Positions 41,717 through 51,227 of a stretch of DNA of 64,000 nucleotides are shown piece after piece. The stretch lies in assembly GCA_039592335.1 (NCBI GenBank), contig JBDHBX010000018.1, positions 62,001-126,000 of the forward strand. The letters run 5' to 3'. The notes under the pieces were generated by a model. It saw only the letters and a program-made list of their open reading frames with translations, was not told the DNA's origin and did no database searches. Within the stretch, counting starts at the first letter, position 1. Each line of letters starts with the position of its first letter. This DNA comes from WVYX01 sp039592335 (lineage in GTDB: Bacteria > Gemmatimonadota > Gemmatimonadetes > Gemmatimonadales > GWC2-71-9). The position numbers and the translations under genes were made by a program.

Positions 41717-42832
41717 ATGTCCGGCACTGGCACGCGCTCGCTCCCGCTGCTCCTCGGCGCCTCCCTCGCCGCGACGACCTCGGCGCACGCCCAGTTCAGC
41801 GGTGATTGGAGCACCGACTTCTCGAAGCACACGGTGCCGTTGGAGGAGATCGTATCGGGCGGGCCGCCCAAGGACGGCATTCCGGCAATCGATCACCCCG
41901 AGTTCGTCACCGTGCGGGATGCCGACCGCTGGCTCGCCGACCGGGAGCCGGTCGTGCTCGTAGCGATCGGTGGTCACGCCAAGGCGTACCCGCTCCAAAT
42001 CCTCATCTGGCACGAGATCGTGAATGACGAGGTGGGCGGAATACCGGTCTCGATCACCTACTGTCCCCTCTGCAACACCGCCCTGGCGTTCGACCGGCGG
42101 TTCGACGGTCGCGTGCTGGACTTCGGCACCACCGGACGGTTGCGGCACTCCGACCTGGTCATGTACGACCGTCAAACCGAAACGTGGTGGCAGCAGGCGA
42201 CCGGCGAGGGGATCGTGGGCGACTACGCCGGCCGGCAGCTCATCTTCATCAGCGCGCCACTGGTCAGCTGGGAGACATTCAAGGACGCGCATTCAGACGG
42301 GCAGGTGCTCTCCCGCGAGACGGGCTTCAACCGCCCCTATGGGGAGAACCCGTACGAGCGCTACGACGACCTCGGCAACAATCCCTGGCGCCGGTTTTTC
42401 CGCCTCCAGCCCGACGACCGCCTTCCCGCCATGGAGCGCGTGGTAGCGGTCACGCTCGGCGAAGCAACCGCGGCCTATCCGTTCTCGTCCCTCGAGGAGA
42501 AGCGCGCCGTGAACGACGAGATCGACGGAACGGCACTGGTGGTGCTCTGGACACCCGGAATGGCCAGTGCGGTGGACAGCCGCAGCATCGCCCAGGGACG
42601 CGACGTGGGCGCGAGCGGTGTTTACAGCCGGTCGGTTGGCTCGCGTACCCTCACGTTCGAGCCCGCTGGCGACGGCGCATTCCGGGACCGCGAGACGAGC
42701 TCCACGTGGGACATCCTGGGCCGGGCAGTGGACGGCGAGCTGAAAGGGACGCAACTTGAGCCGGTTCCGTACGGCAACCACTTCTGGTTCGCCTGGGCGG
42801 TCTTCAAACCGGAGACCCGCATCGTCCGTTAG
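41717..42832 (+). CDS. DUF3179 family protein 1, exported
   Basis: 371 residues with a signal peptide (PLLLGASLAATTSAHA). The body is DUF3179: KDGIPAIDHPEFVTV, AYPLQILIWHEIVNDEVGG, VSITYCPLCNTALAFDRRFDG, GTTGRLRHSDLVMYDRQTET and AYPFSSLEEKRAVNDEIDGT. The HEIVND and YCPLCN motifs (with two Cys) are conserved and could bind metal or heme; the reaction is unknown in the family. A paralogue lies at 43593-44711, with a DoxX-like gene between them. Confidence 0.85.
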   Translation: MSGTGTRSLPLLLGASLAATTSAHAQFSGDWSTDFSKHTVPLEEIVSGGPPKDGIPAIDHPEFVTVRDADRWLADREPVVLVAIGGHAKAYPLQILIWHEIVNDEVGGIPVSITYCPLCNTALAFDRRFDGRVLDFGTTGRLRHSDLVMYDRQTETWWQQATGEGIVGDYAGRQLIFISAPLVSWETFKDAHSDGQVLSRETGFNRPYGENPYERYDDLGNNPWRRFFRLQPDDRLPAMERVVAVTLGEATAAYPFSSLEEKRAVNDEIDGTALVVLWTPGMASAVDSRSIAQGRDVGASGVYSRSVGSRTLTFEPAGDGAFRDRETSSTWDILGRAVDGELKGTQLEPVPYGNHFWFAWAVFKPETRIVR

Positions 42833-42864
42833 TCCACCTCGCGCGGCTCGAGGAGCACCGGCCA

Positions 42865-43338
42865 ATGAACGAGACCTCTTCTGCCCCGCGACGTCTCGCC
42901 GTCGCGCTGGTGATTCTCCGCATCTCCCTCGGCGGGTTCCTGCTGCTGTGGGCGCTGGAGAAGTTCTTCATCCCGCAGACCACGGTGGCCATCTGGGATC
43001 GGTTCTACCAAATCCCCATCGGGGCGTCACTGCCCTACATCATTGGCGGCCTCGAGGCGGTGCTCTCGGTCACGATCCTCGTGGGACTGTGGCGGCGCTG
43101 GTCGTACGGGCTGGGACTCGCGCTCCACACGATCTCGGTGGTCGCCACCTGGAAACAACTGCTCGACCCGTGGGGACTCTACCTCAACGAGCGGCCACAA
43201 CATCTGTTCCTCGCCGGGGTCCCGGTGCTCGCCGCGTTCGTGGCGCTGTACCTGCTGCGGGACTACGACGTCATGTCGCTCGATGGCAGGCGGCTCGGGA
43301 TCGAGATCGAGGAAGGCAGGGTCGCGAGGGTCCGCTAG
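42865..43338 (+). CDS. DoxX/MauE-like membrane protein
   Basis: 157 residues with four membrane helices: LAVALVILRISLGGFLLLWA, ASLPYIIGGLEAVLSVTILV, LGLALHTISVVATWKQLL and LFLAGVPVLAAFVALYLLRD. This is the DoxX/MauE pattern, a family often linked to quinol oxidation or thiol redox at the membrane. It sits between the two DUF3179 genes and probably belongs with them. After its stop, 43339-43592 shows no gene or clear signal. Confidence 0.7.
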   Translation: MNETSSAPRRLAVALVILRISLGGFLLLWALEKFFIPQTTVAIWDRFYQIPIGASLPYIIGGLEAVLSVTILVGLWRRWSYGLGLALHTISVVATWKQLLDPWGLYLNERPQHLFLAGVPVLAAFVALYLLRDYDVMSLDGRRLGIEIEEGRVARVR

Positions 43339-43592
43339 GGGCGCATCGAACTAACAGGCGATGGAAGGAGTGCGGCTCTCACCACCCGCCGCACCGCCTC
43401 TCGCCCACCATGGGCCCGGTACGAGGGCGACGAGGGACCACACCCTACCACCGCCTTTGCTTCCTACACCGACCCGGCAGGTTAGTTGCGGTGCCGGTGC
43501 TCTCCTCCGTGTCCCGCGCGGCGCAGGGGGTCCCGGGAGGCCCTGCGGCTGCTGGGAACCTCCCGACTGCGGGGGCGGTTCTCCATGGCGCC

Positions 43593-44711
43593 ATGCTGAG
43601 CGTGTGCCCCACGAACCCGACCACGCGATGGATCGCTTGCGGCCTCGCCGCCGTCGCGGCGGCGCTGACGCTGGGTGCGTGTAGCGACACGTTCGACGGA
43701 GGGTTCCGCAGTCCCGGTCTCGACTTTACCTGCAACATTGCCAATGCGGCGATCTTCGACGGCGGACCAGGTCGCGATGGCATCCCTGCCCTCACGACCC
43801 CCGAGATCGTGCGCCATCAAGACGCCCTCTTCATGGGGAACACGGATCGAGTGCTCGGCGTGGAGATCAACGGAGAAGCCAGGGCCTACCCGCTGTTCAT
43901 CCTGTGGCGCCACGAGATCGTGAACGACACGCTCGGCGGGAAGCCCATCGTGGTGACCTATTGCCCCCTCACCGGCTCGGGGATCGTCTTCGATGCCGAG
44001 ATCGGTGGGGAGATCAAGAGCTTCGGCGTATCCGGCCTGCTGTTCGAGAACAACCTCATGATGTTCGACCGCCAAACCGAGAGCCTGTGGAACCAGATGC
44101 TGCTTGGCGCCAACTGCGGGCCGGAACTCGGTACGGAACTCGCCCGCGTGCCCGTGGTCGAGTCCACGTGGCTCCACTGGCGTCGCACGCACGATCTCAC
44201 CACGGTCCTGACCCTCAACACGGGTCACGACATCAACTACGGCTTCTATCCGTACGGCAACTACGACGACCCCTCCAACGACGTTGTCTTCTTCCCGTGG
44301 TCGACGTGGAGCAACGAGCGCCCCCCGAAAGAGCTGGTGCTCGGCGTGCACGAGGGCGACGACGCCAAGGCTTATCCGTTCGGCACGCTGGAAGAGCTCG
44401 GGGCCGCGGTGGCGCTGAACGATACCGTGGGCGGACGACCCATCCTCGTCACCTACCACGAAGAGCTTCGGACCGCGCGCGCGTTCGACCGGCAGGTCGA
44501 AGGCCAGACGCTCACGTTCTCGGTGTCCGACCCGGACTCGCGCACCTTCGGGTTCACCGACGAGGAGACCGGCTCGAGTTGGGACGTCGATGGTGAGGCG
44601 TGGGCCGGCCCCATGGCGGGCAAGCGGCTCGAGGCGCTGGCGGACGCGTACACCGTATTCTGGTTCGCCTGGTCGATCTACTACCGCCAAACACGGTTGC
44701 TCAGGAAGTGA
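43593..44711 (+). CDS. DUF3179 family lipoprotein 2
   Basis: 372 residues from ATG 43593, which gives a lipoprotein signal ending in LGACSD (Cys near residue 29). DUF3179 motifs are GRDGIPALTTPEIVRH, AYPLFILWRHEIVNDTLGG, IVVTYCPLTGSGIVFDAEI, LFENNLMMFDRQTESLWNQM and AYPFGTLEELGAAVALNDTV. The second Cys of YCPLCN in paralogue 1 is replaced by Thr/Gly. Its stop overlaps the beta-barrel gene by 4 bases (GTGA). Confidence 0.85.
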   Translation: MLSVCPTNPTTRWIACGLAAVAAALTLGACSDTFDGGFRSPGLDFTCNIANAAIFDGGPGRDGIPALTTPEIVRHQDALFMGNTDRVLGVEINGEARAYPLFILWRHEIVNDTLGGKPIVVTYCPLTGSGIVFDAEIGGEIKSFGVSGLLFENNLMMFDRQTESLWNQMLLGANCGPELGTELARVPVVESTWLHWRRTHDLTTVLTLNTGHDINYGFYPYGNYDDPSNDVVFFPWSTWSNERPPKELVLGVHEGDDAKAYPFGTLEELGAAVALNDTVGGRPILVTYHEELRTARAFDRQVEGQTLTFSVSDPDSRTFGFTDEETGSSWDVDGEAWAGPMAGKRLEALADAYTVFWFAWSIYYRQTRLLRK

Positions 44712-45535
44712 GGCGTGCCGCCGTCGGGGCGGCCGTCCTCCTGTTGGTCGCCGGCCCTGCGTTCGCGCAATGGACTCAGGGCGCCCCCGGACGCACCTGG
44801 GTGAAGTCGGCGTTCTTCCGTCAGAACACGAGTGAGGAATTCAGCTCCACGGGCGAGCGACGCGAGCGCATCGATCAAGGAATCGCCGACTCCCGGGTCT
44901 TGTTCACCGACGTCATCGTGGGCCTGCACCGCCGGCTCGACCTCTGGGTGCAGGTCCCGTACATGGACCTGCGGTTCGAGAGCGCAGTCGACACACTCCG
45001 TTCCAAGGGCGTCGGTGACGTCAGGACATGGTTGCGATTCCAGGCGATCGCGGGCGCGTGGCCCGTGACGCTGCGCGCCGGCTTCAAGGCACCGGTGGGC
45101 TTCAACTCGATCGACGTGCTGACGATCCCCGTGGGGGACGGACAGTGGGACCTGGAGTTCTGGGGGGAGGTCGGCCACTCCTTCTGGCCGTTCCCAGCCT
45201 ACTGGGAGCTGTGGCTCGGTTACCGCGCGCGGTTCGAGAACGAGGAGTCAGCCAAGGACCCCGGGGGCGAGTACACGTTTCTCACGGAGGCAGGATGGAA
45301 CCCGACCAGCTGGACGCTGGCCAAGGTCACGCTGGACGGCTTCGTGGGAAAGAACTGGGTCGTTGAAAACGTGCAGACGGGCTTCTCCCGCAGTCTCCTC
45401 ACACTACAGCTCGTGGGCGCCGTTCGCGCGGGCTTCGTGTGGCTCGAAGCCGGAGGCAGATTCCCGCTCGCCGGCAGGAACATCACCGCGGGTGCCCAAC
45501 TGGTCCTGGCCCTGAGCTTCACCGCGGTCCCCTAA
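44708..45535 (+). CDS. predicted outer-membrane beta-barrel protein
   Basis: 275 residues from GTG 44708 (GTGA overlap). A signal peptide (AAVGAAVLLLVAGPAFAQ) precedes alternating amphipathic strands ending in Phe/Val-rich segments (LWVQVPYMDLRFESAV, WPVTLRAGFKAPVGF, AGAQLVLALSFTAVP at the C-terminus), as in porin-like barrels. No specific family recognised. Coupled to the DUF3179 lipoprotein, so it may form an envelope complex with it. Confidence 0.65.
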   Translation: MRRAAVGAAVLLLVAGPAFAQWTQGAPGRTWVKSAFFRQNTSEEFSSTGERRERIDQGIADSRVLFTDVIVGLHRRLDLWVQVPYMDLRFESAVDTLRSKGVGDVRTWLRFQAIAGAWPVTLRAGFKAPVGFNSIDVLTIPVGDGQWDLEFWGEVGHSFWPFPAYWELWLGYRARFENEESAKDPGGEYTFLTEAGWNPTSWTLAKVTLDGFVGKNWVVENVQTGFSRSLLTLQLVGAVRAGFVWLEAGGRFPLAGRNITAGAQLVLALSFTAVP

Positions 45536-45539
45536 CGGG

Positions 45540-48500
45540 TCACCCCGAGGACGGCACCGTCCCGCTGACCTGCGCGAGCACCGCTTGGTGCTCGTGCCGC
45601 AGCTTGGGCATCAACTCGGTGACCGCCTCCAGATCATCGGCCTTGCCCGCGTCTTCCAGCGCCTGAAGCAGTTGCGCGAGCCCGCGCGCCATGATCGTTC
45701 CGGCGGCCGACTTGTAGGCGTGCGCCGCCCGGCGGATCTCCTCGCCCTCCTTCCACGACACCGCGGCCTCGATGGCCTTCATCCTGCCGGGCGCGTCCTG
45801 CTGATAGACCTTGAGCAGGCTCTCCACGGCATCCACCGCCCCGGCCTCCCGCATCATCTCGCGCAGCCCTTCGAGATCCACGGGCGCCGCCGGTGGCGGC
45901 CCGCTCACGGGCACCGAGTCGCTCAACTCCCACCCCTCGACGGCGGCGAACAGCTCGTACGGCTTGAATGGCTTGACCACGAAGCCGGTCATGCCTGCCG
46001 CGTCGCAGCGCTCGCGCTCCGATCCTACGACGTGCGCGGTCACGGCGACGACGGGGAGCTCCGCGAGGGCGGGATCGGAGCGGATCTCACGCGTCGCCTG
46101 GATGCCGTCCATCTCCGGCATCTCCAGGTCCATCAGCACAACGTCGTAGTTGCCGTTGTGCACCGCGGCGACAGCCTCCACGCCGTTGTTGACCGTCTCC
46201 ACCTCGTGGCCCCGACGCCGCAGCATGGCGGCAGCGACCTCCCGATTCACCGGGTTGTCCTCCGCCAGCAGCACGCGGAGTCGCTCCCGTGTCTTACGGA
46301 TCGAGTAGCGCGTGATCAGATCCCGGCCACTCTCGGAGGCGTTGCCCAGCATGACGGCCGCCGCAGCCTCGAGCAGTTCGAGCCGTGACGCCGGCTTCGT
46401 AAGGTAGGCCTCGATCCCCAGGTCGCGACAACGCTGGCCGTCGCCGCGCTGACCGGCCGAGGTGAGCATCATGAGCTTCGTGTCGCCCAGCTCCGGATCA
46501 CCCCGCACGGCCTGCGCCAGCTCGAACCCGTCCTGCCCCGGCATGTAGGCATCGATGATGGCCAGCTCGTAGCCGTCCCCGGCGGCAAAGGCCTGCCGCA
46601 TGGCGTCGAGACCCGAGCGGGCTTCGGCGGCCTCGTCCAACTCCACGCCGGCCGGACTCAGAATCTCCTGCACGACGCGACGGTGGGTGGGATTGTCGTC
46701 CACGACGAGTGCACGCACGCCCTTGAGCGACTCCAGCTCCGAGGGCTCGGGCGCCCCGACCCGCTCGACCGCCACGGGCAGCGCGATCGCGAACGTGAAC
46801 TCGCTGCCGTGCCCCTCCGCGCTGATGACCTCGATCTCCCCACCCATGAGACGGACCAGGCGCTGGCTGATGGCAAGCCCGAGTCCGGTTCCCCCGTACT
46901 TGCGCGCGGTGGAGACATCGGCCTGGGTGAAGTCCTCGAACACCCGCTCCAGCTTGTCGGGGGCAATGCCGACGCCGGTGTCGCTCACCGTGAACCGGGC
47001 CACCGCCCTGCCGTCGCGCACACCGTCGAGCTCGGCCAGGACCACCACCTCGCCACTCGGCGTGAACTTGATGGCGTTGCCCACGAGGTTGTTGAGCACC
47101 TGGCGCAACCGGCCAGGATCGCCGCGCACCGAATGCGGAACCTCCGGCCGGAGATCGCACGTGAGCTCGACGCCCTTCGCCGAGGCGTTGACCGCGAGGA
47201 GTCGCACGACGGACGTGACCAGCGCCGGGAGGTCGAAGGTCGTCACCTCCAGCTCGACCTGTCCCGCTTCGATCTTGGAAAAGTCGAGCACGTCGTTGAT
47301 CACCGCGAGCAACGACTCTGCCGCACTGCGCGCAAGCTCGGCAGAGCGCCGTGCCTCGGCCCCCAGATCCCCGTCCAGCAACAGCTCGAGCATGCCGAGG
47401 ACGCCGTTCATGGGGGTGCGGATCTCGTGACTCATGGTGGCGAGGAACGCGCTCTTCGCCTCGGTGGCACGCTCGGCGGCTTCGCGGGCCGCTTCCAGCG
47501 CTTCTCGCGCCGCCACGCGCTCGGATACGTCGCGCGCGATGCCACGTGCGCCCACGACCTCGCCGCTGGCGTCGCGAACCGGGCGCGAGGCAACGCTCAG
47601 GTGGCGCATGCGCCCTCGAGCATCGCGATGCACCGTCTCGTAGTCGGTCGACTGGCCACCGCGCAGCACATCGCGGAATGCCGCTTCGTCCCGCTCCACG
47701 TGTTCCGCATCCACCAGCTCGATAAAGCGCCGCCCGAGCAGTTCCTGGGGCGAGAGTCCATAGATGCGCTGGGTGGCCTGATTGAGGTACGTCCACTGAC
47801 CATCACGGTCGAGCTGCCACACGAGGTCCGAGGCCTCCTCCACGAGCTCCCGGTACTGCTCTTCCGCATCACTCAAGGCGCGCGCCGCGCGCTTCTCCGC
47901 AGTGAGGTCGTCGTAGATCAGGAGGATCGCGCCGTACGCCTCTTCACCGGCGGCGGCGGCGGACACCCGAACCGGGATGAGCGTACCGTCCTTGTGAAGC
48001 CGGGCGGTCTCCGTCACGACTGCCCGCCCGGCGCGGACCCAGTCGTCGATCAGGTCGGACCGCTCCCGCTGGTCCTGGGGCACGATGAGTTCACTCAACG
48101 GCCGGCCCACCGTCTCGGCCACCCCGTACCCGAAGAGGTCCTCGAACGCGGGATTGACGCCGAGGACGCGCCCCTCCCGACTGACTGCCACGATGGCATC
48201 GGGTGCGCTGGAGACCAACTCGTCCAGGAACGACCGATCGCGCGCGGCCACAGCCTCACTCCGCGCCAAGCGCTGCCCCGTGGTGAGGTGCTCGCGCAGC
48301 GCGGCGTGTCCGCGGCCGTACAACACCACCATCACCGTTACGTACACCGCGATGAGGATCACGGTCACGATGTGGAACCGGCTCTGGCCCGCGACGAGGA
48401 CGGTCACGGCGAGCGGGCCCAACAGGATGGCGGTGAACCAGTAGAAACTCCGGGCGTCGGCCAACAGGGTGACGGTAGAGCCCGCGACCAGCCCGGCGAA

Positions 48501-48914
48501 CACGACCACCAGCAGCGCCAGACCCTCCAGCGGCAACCAGCGCGAGGCGACGACCGCGCCCACGGTCCACACCACCCCGACCAGCACCACGCTCCAGCGC
48601 ACCAACGAGGTGGTGTGCTCCGGCTCTGCCCCCCGGGCCACGAGATGACGGCCGATGAGCCCGCGGACCGCCCCCGCGGCGGCCACGAGCGCGAGCCAGG
48701 GTAGCAGCACGGAGATCGGGACGGTGCCCCAACCCAGCACAGCCACCACGCCGACCAGCACGAGGTGGGCAGCTCCCGCCGTCGGCGCGTCGGTCACGAG
48801 CCGCCGGGCGAGCAGCACCAGCAACTCGCTCTCGACCAGCTTCTCGCGTACTTTCTCGCGTTGGGCCTCTTCCGGTGCCCAAGCGAGCAACGATGCGCGT
48901 TTCTGTGTCGCCAT
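45540..48914 (-). CDS. hybrid sensor histidine kinase (PAS-PAS-HisKA-HATPase-REC-REC-Hpt)
   Basis: 1124 residues from ATG 48914 (GGGAG upstream). Six membrane helices (about 30-210), two PAS domains (about 230-340, SSAPDAIVAVSREGRVLGVN; 360-470, LVWQLDRDGQWTYLNQATQR), HisKA with SHEIRTPMNGVLGM, HATPase with NNLVGNAIKFTP and GTGLGLAISQRLV, then two receiver domains (VVDDNPTHRRVVQEI with IIDAYMPG; LLAEDNPVNREVAAA with LMDLEMPEMDG), and a C-terminal Hpt with AAHAYKSAAGTI. This is a full phosphorelay in one polypeptide; no output regulator is encoded next to it. Confidence 0.93.
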   Translation of the reverse strand: MATQKRASLLAWAPEEAQREKVREKLVESELLVLLARRLVTDAPTAGAAHLVLVGVVAVLGWGTVPISVLLPWLALVAAAGAVRGLIGRHLVARGAEPEHTTSLVRWSVVLVGVVWTVGAVVASRWLPLEGLALLVVVFAGLVAGSTVTLLADARSFYWFTAILLGPLAVTVLVAGQSRFHIVTVILIAVYVTVMVVLYGRGHAALREHLTTGQRLARSEAVAARDRSFLDELVSSAPDAIVAVSREGRVLGVNPAFEDLFGYGVAETVGRPLSELIVPQDQRERSDLIDDWVRAGRAVVTETARLHKDGTLIPVRVSAAAAGEEAYGAILLIYDDLTAEKRAARALSDAEEQYRELVEEASDLVWQLDRDGQWTYLNQATQRIYGLSPQELLGRRFIELVDAEHVERDEAAFRDVLRGGQSTDYETVHRDARGRMRHLSVASRPVRDASGEVVGARGIARDVSERVAAREALEAAREAAERATEAKSAFLATMSHEIRTPMNGVLGMLELLLDGDLGAEARRSAELARSAAESLLAVINDVLDFSKIEAGQVELEVTTFDLPALVTSVVRLLAVNASAKGVELTCDLRPEVPHSVRGDPGRLRQVLNNLVGNAIKFTPSGEVVVLAELDGVRDGRAVARFTVSDTGVGIAPDKLERVFEDFTQADVSTARKYGGTGLGLAISQRLVRLMGGEIEVISAEGHGSEFTFAIALPVAVERVGAPEPSELESLKGVRALVVDDNPTHRRVVQEILSPAGVELDEAAEARSGLDAMRQAFAAGDGYELAIIDAYMPGQDGFELAQAVRGDPELGDTKLMMLTSAGQRGDGQRCRDLGIEAYLTKPASRLELLEAAAAVMLGNASESGRDLITRYSIRKTRERLRVLLAEDNPVNREVAAAMLRRRGHEVETVNNGVEAVAAVHNGNYDVVLMDLEMPEMDGIQATREIRSDPALAELPVVAVTAHVVGSERERCDAAGMTGFVVKPFKPYELFAAVEGWELSDSVPVSGPPPAAPVDLEGLREMMREAGAVDAVESLLKVYQQDAPGRMKAIEAAVSWKEGEEIRRAAHAYKSAAGTIMARGLAQLLQALEDAGKADDLEAVTELMPKLRHEHQAVLAQVSGTVPSSG

Positions 48915-49067
48915 GCGCACTCCCGATCGCGGGGGCAACGCGTAAGATTCCTGCTGGCACAAGTTACACTTCCAGGACCGGGGGGGCGTAGCGAAGGTCA
49001 CAGTGACGCACGTCACACGGCGCTCCCCCGAGAGCGTTCTCATGGCAGCCCGCTGGAGGACAACCTA

Positions 49068-51227
49068 ATGCAGCCCCATACGGTGCGTGTCACCCTCGCC
49101 GTTTTCGTCATCGCGGCCCTGGCTCATGCTCGCCCCACCACCGCCCAGGACTCCACCTGCACCCTGCCGGTCGCGCGGCACGGGGACGTGGTGGACGACT
49201 ATCACGGAACGTCCGTTCCCGATCCCTACCGTTGGCTGGAGGACGTGGACTCCGACGCCACGCGCGCGTGGATCGGGGCGGAGAACTGCATGACCTTCGC
49301 CTATCTCCGCGGTATTCCGGCGCGCGAGGACATCCGCCGGCGACTCACAGAGTTGTGGGACTACGCCAGGTATGGGACGCCATTCAAGGAGGGCTCCCGC
49401 TACTTCTACTACAAGAACGACGGGCTACAGAACCAGTACGTGCTGTACAAACAGGAGTCACTCGCGGCCGAGCCCGAGGTCCTGTTCGATCCCAACACCT
49501 GGTCTGACGACGGAACGGTGGCGCTCACCAGCCTTGCATTCACGGAAGACGGGGAGGTCGTGACCTACGGGGTTGCCACGAGCGGATCCGACTGGCGCGA
49601 GTTCAAGGTGCGGAACGTCGTGACCGGCGAGGACTACACCGATCATTTGCGCTGGATCAAATTCTCGGGCGCATCCTGGACCCACGATGGCGTCGGGTTC
49701 TTCTACAGCCGCTACCCGATTCCCAGCGACACCGACACCCTGCTGTCCACCAACCTCAACCAGACGCTGTACTACCACCGACTCGGCACCGAGCAGTCGG
49801 ACGACGTCCTAGTCTACGAGCGCCCCGACCAGCCCGAATGGGGCTTCAGCGGCGAGGTGACCGAGGACGGCCGGTACCTGCTCCTCTACGTGTGGCATGG
49901 CACCGACGAGCGGAACCGGATCTACTACCTGGACCTGGGGGACCCTGCGCTGCCGTGGCTCGAGGGCGACGTGGTCCAGCTGCTCGATGACTTCGATGCC
50001 AGCTACTCGATCGTCGGCAACGACGGGCCGGTGTTCTACGTGCTCACCAACAACGGCGCGCCGCGTTACCGCCTCGTCGCCGTCGACGTCAACCATCCGG
50101 AGCCGGAGCACTGGCGCGAGATCATCCCGGAACAGGGTGACGTGCTGGTGTGGGTGGACATCATCCACGGCTCGTTCGTGGCGGAGTACATGCACGACGC
50201 CCACTCCCGCATCGCCTTGTACGAGATGGATGGCCGCTACGTGCGCGATCTCGAGCTGCCCACCATCGGCAGCGTCGGCAGCATCAACGGGGAGCGCGAG
50301 GACGCCGAGATGTTCTACAGCTTCACCTCGTTCCTCTACCCCCAGACGATCTTCCGCTACGACTTCACGAGTGGCGAGACCGCGACGTTCCGGTCACCAG
50401 AGATCGACTTCGAGCCGGGTGACTACGAGACCAAGCAGGTGTTCTACCCCAGCAGGGACGGGACGTCGATCCCCATGTTCATCACCCACAGAAAGGAGAT
50501 GCCACTCGACGGCTCGAACCCGACGTACCTCTACGGCTACGGCGGGTTCAACGTCAGCCGTACACCGTCCTTCTCGATCAGCAATCTGGTGTGGTTGGAG
50601 ATGGGCGGGATCTATGCCTCCGCCAACCTGCGGGGCGGCGGTGAGTACGGCGAGGAGTGGCACCAGGCCGGGATGCACGAGAACAAGCAGAACGTATTCG
50701 ACGACTTCATCGCAGCGGGCGAGTACCTCATTGGGGAGGGGTACACCTCGACCGAGAAGCTCTCCATCGCTGGCGGCTCCAACGGCGGTCTCCTAGTGGG
50801 CGCGGTGCTCAACCAGCGGCCCGACTTGGTCGGCGCCGCGCTGCCGGCGGTCGGCGTGATGGACATGCTGCGGTTTCACAAGTTCACGATCGGCTGGGCG
50901 TGGGTATCCGATTACGGGTCGCCCGACGATTCGGAGATGTTCCCCCACATCTACGCGTACTCGCCGTACCACAACATCGGGGAGACCGACTACCCCGCGG
51001 TCATGGTGACCACCGCCGACCACGACGACCGGGTCGTCCCGGGACACTCGTTCAAGTACGCGGCGCGGCTGCAGGCCATGAATACGAGTGACCGGCCGAT
51101 CCTGATCAGGATTCAGACCAAGGCGGGCCATGGTTCCGGCAAGCCGACCTCGATGGTCATCGAGGAGCAGGCGGATCGGTGGGCCTTCCTCGTCCAGAAC
51201 CTCGGCATGGACACGCCGGTGCCGTGA
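49068..51227 (+). CDS. prolyl oligopeptidase (S9A), exported
   Basis: 719 residues. Signal peptide VFVIAALAHARPTTAQ. N-terminal propeller segment DDYHGTSVPDPYRWLEDVDS and LGTEQSDDVLVYERPD, then the hydrolase domain: GYGGFNVS, ASANLRGGGEYGEEWHQAG, the catalytic Ser in IAGGSNGGLLVGA, Asp in DHDDRVVPGHS, and His in KAGHGSGK. It cleaves short peptides after proline in the periplasm. GGAGGA site (49055-49060) before ATG 49068. Four-base GTGA overlap with the next gene. Confidence 0.95.
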   Translation: MQPHTVRVTLAVFVIAALAHARPTTAQDSTCTLPVARHGDVVDDYHGTSVPDPYRWLEDVDSDATRAWIGAENCMTFAYLRGIPAREDIRRRLTELWDYARYGTPFKEGSRYFYYKNDGLQNQYVLYKQESLAAEPEVLFDPNTWSDDGTVALTSLAFTEDGEVVTYGVATSGSDWREFKVRNVVTGEDYTDHLRWIKFSGASWTHDGVGFFYSRYPIPSDTDTLLSTNLNQTLYYHRLGTEQSDDVLVYERPDQPEWGFSGEVTEDGRYLLLYVWHGTDERNRIYYLDLGDPALPWLEGDVVQLLDDFDASYSIVGNDGPVFYVLTNNGAPRYRLVAVDVNHPEPEHWREIIPEQGDVLVWVDIIHGSFVAEYMHDAHSRIALYEMDGRYVRDLELPTIGSVGSINGEREDAEMFYSFTSFLYPQTIFRYDFTSGETATFRSPEIDFEPGDYETKQVFYPSRDGTSIPMFITHRKEMPLDGSNPTYLYGYGGFNVSRTPSFSISNLVWLEMGGIYASANLRGGGEYGEEWHQAGMHENKQNVFDDFIAAGEYLIGEGYTSTEKLSIAGGSNGGLLVGAVLNQRPDLVGAALPAVGVMDMLRFHKFTIGWAWVSDYGSPDDSEMFPHIYAYSPYHNIGETDYPAVMVTTADHDDRVVPGHSFKYAARLQAMNTSDRPILIRIQTKAGHGSGKPTSMVIEEQADRWAFLVQNLGMDTPVP

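Noticed and set aside
42756..43592. Long N-terminal extension of the second DUF3179 gene
   Set aside because: It runs through the DoxX-like gene in another frame; the lipoprotein signal at 43593 is the natural start.
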